Source: Azorinus chamasolen
Taxonomy: Eukaryota > Mollusca > Bivalvia > Cardiida > Solecurtidae
NCBI GenBank assembly: GCA_963576725.1
Contig: OY755252.1
Span: 29,033,078 to 29,097,077 of the forward strand
Reading direction: 5' to 3'
DNA: 64,000 bases
Every line of letters begins with the position of its first letter. The stretch's first letter is position 1. Both the position numbers and the translations under genes were made by a program. Below are positions 32,293-43,396 of this stretch, one piece after another. The notes beneath the pieces are model-generated. The model searched no databases, was not told the DNA's origin, and worked only from the letters and a program-made list of their open reading frames with translations.

Positions 32293-32470
32293 GGGTCCAT
32301 GCTTATAAAAATTTTAGTTGGGTCTGAGATCGTTCTCAAGGTTTTGATTGGTCAGATTTGAGCCTTTGGCTCCAATCTGACCGATCAAAAGCTTGAGAAC
32401 TCAAATCTGACCAATCAAAAGCTTGAGAACGAAACTCAGACTCAACTAAAAGCTTTATAAGCATGGACCC
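32293..32470. mobile_element. Foldback MITE (copy 3 of 3), block B only
   Basis: 178 bp, the same design as 12064-12241 but at a different place. Block C has AAATTCGATGAC uninterrupted at the matching point (about 48900), while here AAATTCG and CGATG flank the element. Confidence 0.85.
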
Positions 32471-32535
32471 CGATGTTTAGACCCTCTGTTATCTTGAAGT
32501 TCGAAGTTCAACTGTATTTATAAATAGTTTTCTAT

Positions 32536-32697
32536 ATTCTGAAAATGGGTGACCCTTCGAAAGCAAAAGTAGAAATGCAAAAAGAGAACATTTCAGACTC
32601 GGTTTTATTGAGTTTATGAGTAGTTATTAAAAGTGCAACACTACTCATGCCCCCTAGCACCGGCTTAAGCAGTATTCAATTTTCAAAACTAACAAAA
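32536..32697 (-). repeat. Repeat family G, truncated
   Basis: CCTTCGAAAGCAAAAGTAG, CAGACTCGGTTTTATTGAG and CCCTAGCACCGGCTTAAGC in reverse orientation. The far end is missing. Confidence 0.7.
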
Positions 32698-32915
32698 TCG
32701 GGTTTACAGAATAAATGTCATACGGTCTCTAGAAAACTTTTCACCAACTTGGATATAGGGCAAAGAAAACACATTACCATCTACATAAAACTATATAACA
32801 AATGATAAGCTGCATTGCTGCCCTCTGATCAGGATCTGCACTGTTTGTTATTCATAATCCACTAGTAAGTTTAAGCCCTTCATACTAAGTGGACTACATA
32901 GTTAACTCTAATGGA

Positions 32916-33805
32916 GTTACGGTCAGCAAGTAAAATGTCGGAAGGTAAAATACGGTGAGAGAAGTTTCATGCATGCAGCTCCAACACTTTGGAATGCTCT
33001 ACCGTCAGGCATTAGAGACGCAATACCGCTGGCATGTTTCAAAAGTTGTCTGAAAACGCATTTTTTCAACATTTGTTACTAGGACGGTTAAAGAAACGAT
33101 CTATGTTGCATCTTTTATTGAGTAGATAGACAATCATGCAGTTCCTCCCGGTAAGCGATGTCCGAGGTCTTGAAGGTCCGAGGTTCCCATGGACATTTTT
33201 CGGGTTCACGAACCTGGTCAGGACTTTCGGCTCAGACCAGGTTGAAGCCCTGCAGAGTTTGGACGAAAGCAAACTTCTACTTGAGTCGGCTTCTCTACAG
33301 CGGCAACTAAGTAAAGGGTAGGAATGGTATTAAGCTAACAGTTGACCCAATAGTAAAAAAATTGGAATGATTTTCAGTCAGCCCGTTTATTCTAATTTAT
33401 GATATTGATGAGCATGGTTTTCACTCAACGTGTCTGTATCTAGTTTGTTGATAGATATTATTCTAATTTATGATAATGATGAGCATGGCCTTCAGTCAAC
33501 TTGTCTGTATCAAGTTTGTTAATACCATTAAATGCGGTTCCTTCCGGTTTGTGATTTCATATCTATTGTATATCTTTTTGCATATCTTTCATTGACCGGA
33601 TAGACAATCACGCGATTAATTTCCGGCTAGTGATTTCATATATATTGTATATCTATTGTATATCTTTCATTGACTGGATAGATAACCATGCGGTTTGTTC
33701 CGGTTAGTGATTTCATCATTGTGACGCGCTTTTAAACGCACCTTTCCGGTGTGAAAAGAGCGCTATATAAATGTTGTATAATAATAATAATAATAATAGA
33801 AATAA
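32916..33805 (+). mobile_element. CR1/Jockey-type non-LTR 3' fragment, block B only
   Basis: The frame at about 32954-33079 reads YGERSFMHAAPTLWNALPSG and then IRDAIPLACFKSCLKTHFF before a stop, the typical C-terminus of this reverse transcriptase group. A 3' UTR with short internal duplications follows (33391-33530, about 75 bp twice; CCGG...GATTTCATAT units at 33540-33720). It ends in a TAA microsatellite (33778-33799). Block C (about 49180) and block A (about 8480) have no insertion here. It is 5'-truncated and inactive. Confidence 0.8.
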
Positions 33806-33894
33806 TATTCCATTCTGAAAATTCAGCGTTGAAAGGGTTACGTGATGACTGAAATATGCCACCATACACAGCGTTAAACATGGTTACAGTAGAA

Positions 33895-34530
33895 CATGTC
33901 TTAAGCGGCCGGCAAAAATGAGGTCTAATTTTGGGTTTGTAAGGCAGGTGGTTGTAGAAATGTAGGTCAACAGTAATGCGGAAAGCTTCTACAGTCCAAA
34001 CAACAAAAACAAAACAGATTCGAACAAAACTACATGTATTATAGCGGCCACCTGGGCATTATACAGTGTTTATACCTGTAGTGTTTGTAAACACTGATAA
34101 CAAAAGGTGTGCCATAAGATCTAATTTTACCTGTACAGGTAAAATTAGATCTTATGGCACACCTTTTGTTCTCAATGTTTACAAACACTACAGGTAAGTA
34201 CACTGTATAATGCCCAGGTGGCCGCTATAATAGTTTGGTTCAAATCTGTTTTGTTTTTATTGTTTTATATTTTGAATGGGTAGTTTTGTTTTTTATATGT
34301 TTTGATGGGCGTATACATTTTTTATCATTTTTTATTTTTATTTTTTTCTCGAGACCTCCGTTACAGGTATGTTTTGTTTACATTCTAAGTAGGTTACGTT
34401 GGTGTGCCATAAGATCTTATTTTACCTGTATATGAGCGTTATGTTTAGTATTATTACGCAGCATTAAACAACCACTTGCCTTTTCAGACTCCTATGTTCG
34501 TGAAATGAATGACCGCTTCAGATAGATTCT
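33895..34530. mobile_element. Pogo-like MITE, family F, split by a foldback insertion
   Basis: CAGTAGAACATGTCTTAAGCGG at the left and CTTCAGATAGATTCTACAG at the right are the ends. The hairpin is interrupted between TAATGCGGAAAGCTTCTAC (33974-33992) and GAGCGTTATG (34432). Block C (49255-49462) shows the intact form. Confidence 0.7.
33998..34266. mobile_element. Near-perfect palindrome, about 130 bp per arm
   Basis: The arms meet at ACCTGTACAGGT (34129-34140). GTGCCATAAGATCTAATTTT, CCTGTAGTGTTTGTAAACA and GCGGCCACCTGGGCATTATA occur in both arms in order. A third, partial copy of the inner arm is at 34400-34430. It sits inside the hairpin of a MITE and is absent from A and C. Confidence 0.85.
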
Positions 34531-34855
34531 ACAGTACTCTATTAACATATCACTTTGCAACGAACGAAAAATGTACTTTTAGGAGTATTGGCTTTCAAAA
34601 ATATCATAACAAATCTTAACGTGTGCTATTGAAAACAACTACCTTTTATATCTTGCACAGGTGATGTTTGAATAGGCTTGAAACGATATTGTTGAACTAT
34701 GCATCACGTATCCAATTACACCATTGGGTAGTAATACGCTCCTTTCAAAACACATGTGTCGTCTGCTACAAATGTGTGCCTTCATTCAGTTTGGAAAATA
34801 TAAAAACTGAGTGTTGAACGGTGAGACGCTGAAGTAGTCGGTATCCTGTTCGGAG

Positions 34856-35028
34856 TTAACTCTTTCCCTGCTAAATTTTGTCGTCTGCTGCAATTTTCCA
34901 TTTTTAAATTTATTCACTGTTATTGCAAGAAACATTCACAATAATAAACGATTTACTCGGCGTCTCCTCTAGATCCAAACCGTTTGCAAAGATAATAACA
35001 GAGGCGACAGAGACAGCGAAAGAGTTAA
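34856..35028. mobile_element. TTAA MITE, family A (block B orthologue)
   Basis: TTAA 34856-34859 and 35025-35028; ends CTCTTTCCCTGCTAA and GACAGCGAAAGAG. The central hairpin is partly deleted. Unlike in A and C, no second MITE is attached on its left side. Confidence 0.75.
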
Positions 35029-36599
35029 ATCTACTTCGTGAATATTTATGTAAGAACTAATGACATCATAAATATGAATTAGATTATTTTTTATGTCATG
35101 TGAATGCAGGTAGTTTTGGCCATGGCAAATTTCATAAACAAAAGATGAGCTTTCTGATACGGATCTTCTTTAGCAAAGGCGTAGAGAGGCATACAGTAAA
35201 ACCCCTCTAACTCCTCTAGGGGCTTTCTGAATGACTTTCACCCTACATTAAGCAGCCACCTGCATTAAATTATCTAAATTCTTCTGTACTAGAATTCCGG
35301 TTTAGAGAGTTTTACTGTATTTATGGAGTAAAGGGTTAAGTGACGATCGGGCCAGTGTTCGCGCTAGTCTTGATTATCACTGGGTCCCATGGACTCAGTG
35401 CCCTTGAAATCCCAGTTGAGTCCCATTTCTTTCTTCAATTAAAAATGCACGATCTTATATTGAAAATACCAGATCTATATATTTTCATTGTTTTAACATA
35501 TTTCTATTATATTTCAGCAAGTATTTTTTCTAAATAACTAGTTGAACTTAAATGAAGCATGTTTTGTGACTAGATCCATTTTCTTTAGTTGTGAGAATAT
35601 TTTGAATTGTTGTAGTTTCATGCATGATATCAGTACATTTATCCTTGGATGAGATTTATCAATGTTTCAGCCACAGTGTATTTGTACCAAACTGTTTGCT
35701 GAAGTGCACATCATTCCGTTCAAATAGCATTAGACAATGCATAATTATGAAATAAGTAAACTAAAGCAGTAGGAAATTCTTTGAAGATTCTCATACCAAA
35801 TTAGTGAAGTACACGTCTAACGCGACGTTGTTATGCACTATGACATATACAACTGTTAGCCGGCCTGTTAGAGAATCTTCAGGGTTTCGAAGCGATTTTG
35901 ATTTCCAAGGTCAGTTAATGGCCGTTGCAGATCTGTCCCTAGCAAGAGAGCTGCGTTGATAATCAGTGCTACCTGAAGTAATGGGTAGTAACATAGACGC
36001 TGTATTTCATTAGAATGACATTGGTGGTCTCGGCCTTCTTGTCCCCTATTTTATCAACGAGTATTTAAAAAGAGGATCTAGCAACCACGCTTCTTGGAAG
36101 CGACGGGTGTGTTTAGGTGGCGACGCCATCATTACTCAGTGTGCCGTTACTACACGAGCACGTTTAACCCGCGGTTTAGCGATATATCTAGATAATGAAA
36201 TCGCTGGGTTCAAGCTCTGACGTCACGCGATACATGTAAATGTCAAAAAACGCAACTGTATTTGTGCAATACATATATTAAAACTTCATAATTAATAATA
36301 GTTTGATGACAGTGACGCATAATATTAACTATTTCAACCGTTCAAAACCTACAATACCTACCGGATTACCAGAATCGTAAATACTAGCTTTAGAACTGAC
36401 GTTTTAGCGTTGCGTCCCAGGGAATCGAAGACCTCCAAAATTTCGAGTCCCAGCCAATTTCTTTGCGTAAATAGATATGATTACGGCGTAAACGCGAACA
36501 TAACCGTTAAGTCTTTCTGGCGCACTATATTGTCTGTAGAATTTGTCGTCTGCTTAATATTTAATATTTCAAGTTTTTGCTTTTTGTTATATAACAAAG
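35029..36599. other. Block B non-genic sequence, partly unique
   Basis: 35029-35335 and 36500-36599 match A and C. The segment 35340-36480 has no counterpart there, so it is a block B insertion or a loss in the others. No gene or terminal repeats recognised. Confidence 0.45.
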
Positions 36600-37717
36600 T
36601 TAAACACTGTTTCAAACTGCTTGGATTCTGGTGAATAAACATGTTACACGGTCTCTCATCTGGATAAACACTGTATGCTTAAACTCTTATCTGGTGGAAT
36701 TTTATTGACTATAGTTTTTGTTATTTTGTAATAACCACGTCTTGAAACCATTCTGATAAATAGAGCATTTGCTCCTAATACGGCTTGTACAGAAGCCCGC
36801 TGATTTTGGTCTATTTTGTTTTCAAATGTGTTAAAATGCAGGATAGTATAGTCACAGAAGTAACATTGTATGCAGAAAGTTAAATGAGCTTTCTGCTTTA
36901 CTGTTGCTCTGTATTAAGCAAACGCGTGCTTATACAGAATACTATGTATTGCCATAATGTATTCTTGTATCATAATTGTTATAAGCATACTATGTATGTT
37001 TTATGCAATAAAGAGATTGAATGTTAATAAACTGTGGTCGCATTTGGGAGACTTTACGGTATTTACCTGTAGAAAATAAAACACATTGGACCTTACTGAA
37101 TTGAAACAAAAGTACATATAGCTCATACAGACTCGGAGCCAGAATTCTGTTTATTAACTTACACAGATCAGATTTTTCTCAAAAATTAAAAAAGTAGGGA
37201 AAAGGGGGAGGGCGAGAAATACGTTATTTTATTGGTTGTATTTACAAATGTTTACTGTACTGCCGTCTAAGTCAGCGCCTAGCGGAACGTGACATTAGCT
37301 ATGTTTTAAGTACCGTATTATACAGTAGCCATTATTCGAGATACATTTACAATAAACCGCCACTAAACTGGATTGTTAGTAGAGAAGAAGTTAGGTACAT
37401 TTAGGCAGATGGCTGCTTAATGAAGAGTCTATGAGCTTTCTGCATGAATTACACCCTGCATGAAGCTACCACATGTCTCAAAGACCGATATTTATACCAA
37501 TTGAAACGTCCGGTTTAGAGAGGGTTTAATATGCAAGGATATGCCGCGGTATATGCCTTTGAACAATTTGCATGCTAGCGGCGGATTCTGACCTATGAAC
37601 ACAGTTTGGGTTCAGATCATGCCCCACAACATGTATAGGCTCATCTGTGATCTGATATCCAAATGGTTTGTTACTCAAGCTCAACTTCTGTATATAAAAT
37701 AATCAGAAGAAACAAAT
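36600..37717. other. Block B non-genic sequence with empty TTAA sites
   Basis: Single TTAA motifs at 36600-36603, 36679-36682 and 37417-37420 correspond to sites occupied by MITEs in A, C and A respectively. No gene. Confidence 0.6.
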
Positions 37718-37997
37718 GCCAATATTTTCTGAATGTAGGAGATCCTTCGAAAACAAAAGTAGCAATGCGAAAAGAGAAAAATACAGACTCGGTTTTATTG
37801 AGTCTGTTCATGAGTAGTAATTAAAAGTGCAACACTACTCACGCCCCCTTGCACCGGCTTAAGCTGTATTCAATTTCCCAAACTAAACCACCAAACCTAA
37901 TGATCCCGAAGGACGAAAAATATAACAACACTGAGAATGAAGTACTGGGCGACATTTTACGGCCCGCGCACAAGCACTTATCATCTGCTGATGTGAA
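37718..37997 (-). repeat. Repeat family G (block B orthologue)
   Basis: A full-length copy in reverse, with GAAAACAAAAGTAGCAATGC, GACTCGGTTTTATTGAGTC and GAATGAAGTACTGGGCG. Confidence 0.8.
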
Positions 37998-38072
37998 AAT
38001 GGTCGATCCAGAAAAGTAGCAATGCAAAAAGAGATATTATTGAACGTATGCGTCCATGGTAAGGATTTCCTT

Positions 38073-38260
38073 TTAACCCTTACTGAGCGGGACACGGGTC
38101 ATTGATGTCTATTGCAAACAGTGTAGACCAAGTTAAGAGAGCTCCGAAAGGAGCCCTTTCATTAGGGTGCGCACTGTTGGTCATACATATTCACTATAAG
38201 CTTGGCCTGTTTGATTTTGTTGGAATAGTGTATTTGAAAAATCAGCGTTGTAAGGGTTAA
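38073..38260. mobile_element. TTAA MITE, family D (clearest copy)
   Basis: 188 bp between TTAA 38073-38076 and 38257-38260; ends CCCTTACTGAGCGGGACAC and CAGCGTTGTAAGGG. The hairpin is GCAAACAGTGTAGACC with GAGCTCCGAAAGGAGC in the middle. Confidence 0.8.
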
Positions 38261-38366
38261 AAGGCAGACATAGGAGTTTCACCTTGTGAAAAATGCTGAA
38301 TTATATATGAATGTATATAGTTGATTAGATGATTTTGCAAAACGAGTCTCCGATGTCTGCCTTTAA
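38259..38366. mobile_element. Family H element (block B orthologue)
   Basis: AAAGGCAGACATAGGAGTTTC and GAGTCTCCGATGTCTGCCTT form the inverted ends. Confidence 0.7.
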
Positions 38367-39480
38367 GAGTGTTTAGCTATCCATATATTTGTATTCTCGG
38401 TCTGCATCACACAGGATGTACTCAACTGCGTACGCATGAGTTGTACTACAGTCAGTATCTTAACCGTGTTTAGTTGAGCTCACGAGCTGTACCACACACG
38501 TTAGTGTTTTGTTTTTTGATTACACGCTTTCCTCTTCATTAATCTTATCTTTGTTTAGTCCTATATTAAGATGATGCCTCGTGAACACTTAACTTCATGA
38601 ATATTCATATAAAAATAATGGCATAGATTAATTGATGTAATCACACATGAACACAGAAAGTTTTGGTATTGACAGAAACTATAGAATTACGTCTATATTA
38701 TACAATGAGCAAACAAAGAAGATTAGGACCTGCTCTTTTTGCAAAGGCCTAATGCAGTAACCGGTTAACCCTTTACTTCTAGATACTCATTTCTACGCAT
38801 TAACGAACAGGCTATATGTACTTAAATTAGACGTCCCTGTAAGTGCCGTCTAATCAGGATCTGTGATGCATGAAGATGTAATTCTACAGTTTATTCCATC
38901 GTAAAACATTCGTGTGTCCATGTGCTATTATAACCATCCATTGTCTCTAGAATGGTAGAGGAACAATCGAAAGGTCACAGTAAAGAAAAAAGTGCATGTA
39001 TAGGACAGAATATTCAATATTTCGTCAAATATATCAATTATATGTATCTTGATGATTCACATGTTTAAATATAGTGTCTGTAATAGACGAAGACTGGCAT
39101 GAAGAACAGCAGAAACCCATGTCTACTTTATATTTTAGTATAACTCGAGTGGGCATGTTTGTCTGAGAATGTTGTTGAACTATGTTATATTCATGTTTGT
39201 ATTTGTGTTGTTCTTTCTTTCGCTGGTTAGTTTATTGATTGTTGGTTTGACTTCCGATTGTTTGTTTAATTCTATTGCAAGGTAAAGAGTTAATAACACT
39301 ATGCCCAACCCAACATCAGACATACCAAGTTCAAGTGAAATGCATTTTTGCAAAATGTCTAGACTCGCTTAGTGATCTAATTTGAGATACAATATATTAA
39401 AATGTTTATCTTTTCATGTAGTAGGGAGAATTCGAAAGGTTCTAGTTACCCGATTTCTAGTCTGAACAAATTCTCAAGTA
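38367..39480. other. Block B non-genic sequence
   Basis: It aligns with A 13921-14795 plus 17931-18140, and with C 54560-55880. Position 39405-39415 is the empty site of the compound insertion of block A. No gene. Confidence 0.55.
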
Positions 39481-39504
39481 TAGTAATGCAGCGGTATAGT
39501 TGAA

Positions 39505-40620
39505 CCTTCGATTGTGGTGTATGGTTTTTATTTCGTTTGATTATGGTCAGGGATTGTTTGCAATTTTTAAATATGCCGGGTGCCACCTAGGCACCCTTGA
39601 GGGTTTCGAGAAATTCAAGATGGCGTCCAAAATTGCGTCCGCGAGTAAGGACAAAATCATAAAAATATCGAACAATTCAGACATTCGTAATGTGTTGAAA
39701 CTTACTTGGTAACAGTAATTAAATTGAACTAAACTTGTTAAAAAACGTTTCCTACTGTTAAATCAAGCAATTTCGCCAATATGGCTTCCAATATGGCGGC
39801 CAAATCTATGTAAAACATATCTATTATTTTCTTGAGAAATGATAACCATTCCGATCGGGATTCATCAAAAATATAGTTTTGTCTCGTTTGATTATGGTCA
39901 GAGATTGGTGGCACTCTTTAAATATGTCGGGTGCCACCTTTGCACCCTTGAGGGGTTTGAGAAAATCAAGGTGGTGTCCAAAATGGCGTCCACAAGTTTG
40001 AAAAAAATCATCAAAATATGTTTTAATTCATATATTCGTAATGTTTTGAAACTTTAAATCAAGCATATACGTCAATATGGCTTCCAATATCGCGGCCAAA
40101 GCATTAGTAAAATACATGTATTATTTACTTGAGAAATGATAACCACTACGATGGATTAATCAAAATTAAAGCTTTTCTTGTTTGATTTTGGTCAGGGATT
40201 GTTGGCACTCTTTAAATATGCCGGGTGCTACTGTGGCACACTTGAGGGTTTCAAGACATTCAAGATGACGTCCAAAATGGCGTCCACGAGTGGGAACAAA
40301 ATCATAAAAATTCATACATTCGTAATGTTTTGAAACTTATTTGCTAACAGTATTTAGATTGAACTAAACAATAACGTTTACTACTGTTAAAAGTACAAAA
40401 AATGAGTCATGCAGGAAACACCACATACATAACAAACAGTCGCCCGAACAGCAACACAAGGAAACAGCAAACGTACATTACTATAAAAACATCAAGAGAC
40501 GCACAAAGACAAAACAAACATACATGATAACCACTCCGATGGATTCATCAACATTATAGCTTTTCTTGTTTGATTATGGTCAGGGAATTGTTGGCACTCT
40601 TTAAATATGCCGGGTGCTAA
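39505..40620 (+). repeat. Tandem repeat, about 290-350 bp period
   Basis: GTTTGATTATGGTCAGGGAT recurs at about 39535, 39886, 40180 and 40568. Each unit also has CCGGGTGCCACC, TTGAGGG and CCAAAATGGCGTCCAC. The last unit is split by a SINE1 fragment and truncated. A stray TATGGCTTCCAAT piece is at 46252-46275. Open frames across it follow the repeat and are not taken as genes. Confidence 0.8.
40392..40527 (-). mobile_element. SINE1 fragment inside the tandem repeat
   Basis: AATGAGTCATGCAGGAAACA to ACAAAACAAACATAC matches the 3' third of the family in reverse. The tandem unit resumes at CATGATAACCACTCCGATGG. Confidence 0.75.
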
Positions 40621-40631
40621 CTGCTTAAAAA

Positions 40632-40994
40632 CTGTTTAAGCAAGGATATAGATACCATAAACTGAGAAAAGCTTTCTCTAAATTTTACAATCAAAATCTC
40701 TCGCTTATTGACAAGTACCAATGTAATCTCAAGGCGCTTCTGCGACACGGTGTTTCACATCCTGAATTTTATGGTGACGTGATTTACAAACTTCGTAAAA
40801 ATATTGGACATACCCATTTTCTCACTTTGTTCATAAAATATGTTAAAAAATTCATTAAAAAGGTATATGATCCTATAGTACTACAACATACTGTATGTTT
40901 GGTCGTCAACCCTTTTACAGTTGGCAATCACGCTGGCCTCTTTGCATGTACGCCGACAAGAAAGGTTAAGTACTCTATGAAGGCGACCTCCTAA
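40632..40994 (+). pseudogene. Naiad-type Penelope-like RT, C-terminal fragment (plus strand)
   Basis: A frame from about 40638 reads KQGYRYHKLRKAFSKFYNQN, then KALLRHGVSHPEFYGDVIYK and CLVVNPFTVGNHAGLF, ending at TAA 40992-40994. This is the C-terminal thumb region that follows the catalytic core in these elements. The core is missing. The fragment starts where the tandem repeat stops and forms one arm of a palindrome with 41790-42005. Confidence 0.8.
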
Positions 40995-41049
40995 ATCCGG
41001 GAAACGGAAGAAGAACGTCGGATATCTGTACTATTTAATTTTTGTCGTA

Positions 41050-41475
41050 CCCTTTATTACTTTTCTACAGTTACTCTGTTTGCAGCTCAATCATTAAGTA
41101 CACTAGAGATAGTTGGATACAGTTTGTTCACTTAAATGTTTTCGTTATACATGCACTTTACCACTTTATTTGCCATCGCGGTTGTTGTAGATTAGTCGGA
41201 GAGGGGATACGTTTATTTACACTGTTTGTCTTTTAGGTTGGAGATGGAATAATTGTGAGGTTGGGCGCCCATAAACCGGTTTAACCCCCAGTGTCTTTTG
41301 TCACTGACCGTTCCAAGGCGGTACTTCCATCTTCCCCTTATTGTATGTTTGTTTTGACTTTGTGCGTCTCTTGGTGTTTTTATAGTTATGTACATTTGCT
41401 TTTTCCTTGTGTTGCTGTCCGGACTACTGTATGTTCTGTATGTGGTGTTTCCTGCATGACTCATGTTTGTACTTT
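41050..41475 (+). mobile_element. SINE1 repeat, full length, after the Naiad end
   Basis: It runs from TTACTTTTCTACAGTTACTC through the box A-like GTTGTAGATTAGTCGGAGAG (41183-41202), the box B-like GAGGTTGGGCGCCC and TCACTGACCGTTCCAAGGCG to GACTCATGTTTGTACTTTTA. The same repeat interrupts the other Naiad copy at 43397-43832. Confidence 0.7.
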
Positions 41476-41481
41476 TATACA

Positions 41482-41760
41482 ATAGGGGAAAGATGGAAGG
41501 TCTTGGAACGGTCAGTGACAAAAGTCACTGGGGGGTTAAACCGGTTTATGGGCGCCCAACCGCACACTTATTCCATCCTCACCCTGAAAAACAGTGTAAA
41601 TAAACGTATCCCCTCTCCGACTAATCTACAACAACCGCGATGGAAAATACAGTGGTAAAGTGCATTTATATCGAAAACATTTAAGTAAACAAACTGTATA
41701 CACCTATCGCTAGTGTACTCAATGATTGAGCTGCAGCGTAACTGTAGAAAAGTAATAAAG
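41482..41760 (-). mobile_element. SINE1 repeat, partial, in the mirror arm
   Basis: The reverse counterpart of 41050-41341, lacking the 3' third. Confidence 0.7.
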
Positions 41761-41789
41761 GGTACGACAAAAACGAAATAGTACAGATA

Positions 41790-42005
41790 TCTGACGTCCT
41801 CCTTCCGTTTCTGGATTTAAGAGGTCGCCTTCGTAGAGTACTTAACCTTTCTTGTCGGCGTACATGCAAATATGCCAGCGTGATTGCCAACTGTAAAAGG
41901 GTTGACAACCAAACATGCAGTATGTTGTAGCACTATCGACTCATATACCTTTTTAATGAATTTTCTAACATATTTGATGAACAAAGTGAGAAAATGGGTA
42001 TATAG
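41790..42005 (-). pseudogene. Naiad RT C-terminal fragment (minus strand)
   Basis: On the minus strand it reads HFLTLFIKYVRKFIKKVY, then QHTACLVVNPFTVGNHAG and KVKYSTKATS before the stop. It differs from 40850-40994 by a few residues, so the palindrome is not a very recent event. Confidence 0.75.
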
Positions 42006-42304
42006 TTATTTGTATTTTGCCAGTTCTGTCGTACCCCAAATGACTTCTCCACAGCTGCCCTGCCTCTGAATAGTGATCGAGTACATGTCTACGATGTCAA
42101 GTTTATTCCTTTTCAAACAAATCATTTGTGCATGTTTAATATCCACTAGTATTTGTATCTTCTTGCGATTTATTTTTTATAAAATGCCGGTGTAGAAGTG
42201 TTTCATATAGTTTTCCCGTACTTTTAAATTATGACGTCATTTAAATGAAGACGTCGCTTGTTTACCTCTAACGTTTATTTTCAAATCATTTCATTTTGGC
42301 ATAC

Positions 42305-42632
42305 ATCGTTATGCATGTTGTGGAGTTGTCTGGAGGGGGAATTTTATTTACATTTTGACTTTGGTGAAAGTGGGATAAGGACGAGGTTGGGTACCCGTAA
42401 ACAAGGTTTAAGTCCCCCAGTAGCTTATTTTGGTTACTGGCCGTTCCAAGGCGATACTCCTGCTTTCAGCCTATGGTCAATTTTGTTGTTTAATATGCTT
42501 AATAATTAATGTTTTCGTCTTAATATGCGTCCATTTATGTCATGTCTTGTGGCTTTACCGTTTCTTGTTTGATGGTGTTTGGTGCGTTGTCATTTCGTGT
42601 GTGGCTCTCCCTGTTTGACTATTTTTCCACAT
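42305..42632 (+). mobile_element. SINE2 repeat, full length
   Basis: It runs from a box A-like TGTTGTGGAGTTGTCTGGAG through GAGGTTGGGTACCCGTAAAC and GGCCGTTCCAAGGCGATAC to GGCTCTCCCTGTTTGACTA. It cuts off the C-terminal end of the minus-strand Naiad copy. Confidence 0.75.
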
Positions 42633-43396
42633 GTCCAATAATTTTACGAAGTTTGTAAATCACATCACCATAAATGTTAGGATGTGAAATACCGTGTCCC
42701 AGAAGTGCCTTGAGATAACATTGATACTTGCCAATAAGTGAGAGAATTCGATACTAACATTTAGAGAATGTTTTTCTTAGTTTATGGTATCTATATCCTT
42801 GCTTAAGCAGCTTTTCAGTTAAAATGAGATTTCGACTGTTAAAATCGTCGATAGACGAACAAGCTCTAGCAAGACGAGTGAGTTGAGATATATAAACCCC
42901 GTAAGACGGGACACGGGGAACATGTCCGTCAATATGAGGGAAATTTACAATATTAAAATCAAAATCATCTCTTTTGTCAAATATTTTCGGAGAAATAATT
43001 CCATTATCAATTTTAAGGTCTAGATCAAGAAAATCTGCATAATTGTCGGACGGGTTAGCTTTATTCAATTTGAGTTCTTTAGGATAAATTGTAGGAATCA
43101 GAGTATCAAAGAAAGGGTTATCTAAGTTAAAAATATCATCCAAATATCGTGAAGTTTCATTGAAGGCTTTTATAACATCTTCTTGTGAGTGTGGATTTAA
43201 GCGTAACATGACATCTCTCTCATAGCAGTACAAAAACAAATCTGTGACAAGTGGTGCACAATTCGTATCCATGGGAATACCAATCACCTGACGGTATATA
43301 GCATTCCCATAACGTACAAATATGTTATCCAAAAGAAAGGTTAGTGATTCGCAAACTTCTGAGCAAGTCCAATTGGTGTAATCTTTCAATTTGCTC

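Larger units (their letters stand above)
31170..39480 (+). repeat. Segmental duplication block B (no receptor gene)
   Basis: It aligns with A 630-18140 (minus the A-only insertions) and C 47110-55880. It ends abruptly at about 39480 inside a pogo-like repeat and lacks the receptor gene present in A and C. Confidence 0.85.
40860..42005. repeat. Large palindrome: two Naiad 3' ends tail to tail
   Basis: The arms about 40820-41341 (plus) and 41482-42005 (minus) carry the same RT end, a 60-base spacer and a SINE1 copy, at about 90 percent by eye. The centre (41342-41481) is the unpaired rest of one SINE1 copy. Tail-to-tail and inverted partial copies are characteristic of Penelope-like elements. 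Confidence 0.8.

Noticed and set aside
39500..40057. Two similar frames of about 70 residues
   Set aside because: They follow a tandem DNA repeat, and the third unit does not keep the frame.
40978..41030. A SECIS-like pattern (ATGA, 12 bases, then AAA) at the Naiad stop codon
   Set aside because: The stem pairs poorly, and the mirror copy has ACGA in place of ATGA, so the motif is not conserved.
41042..41658. Several frames on both strands
   Set aside because: They come from SINE1 copies in the palindrome, which have many frames in both directions but no conserved protein.
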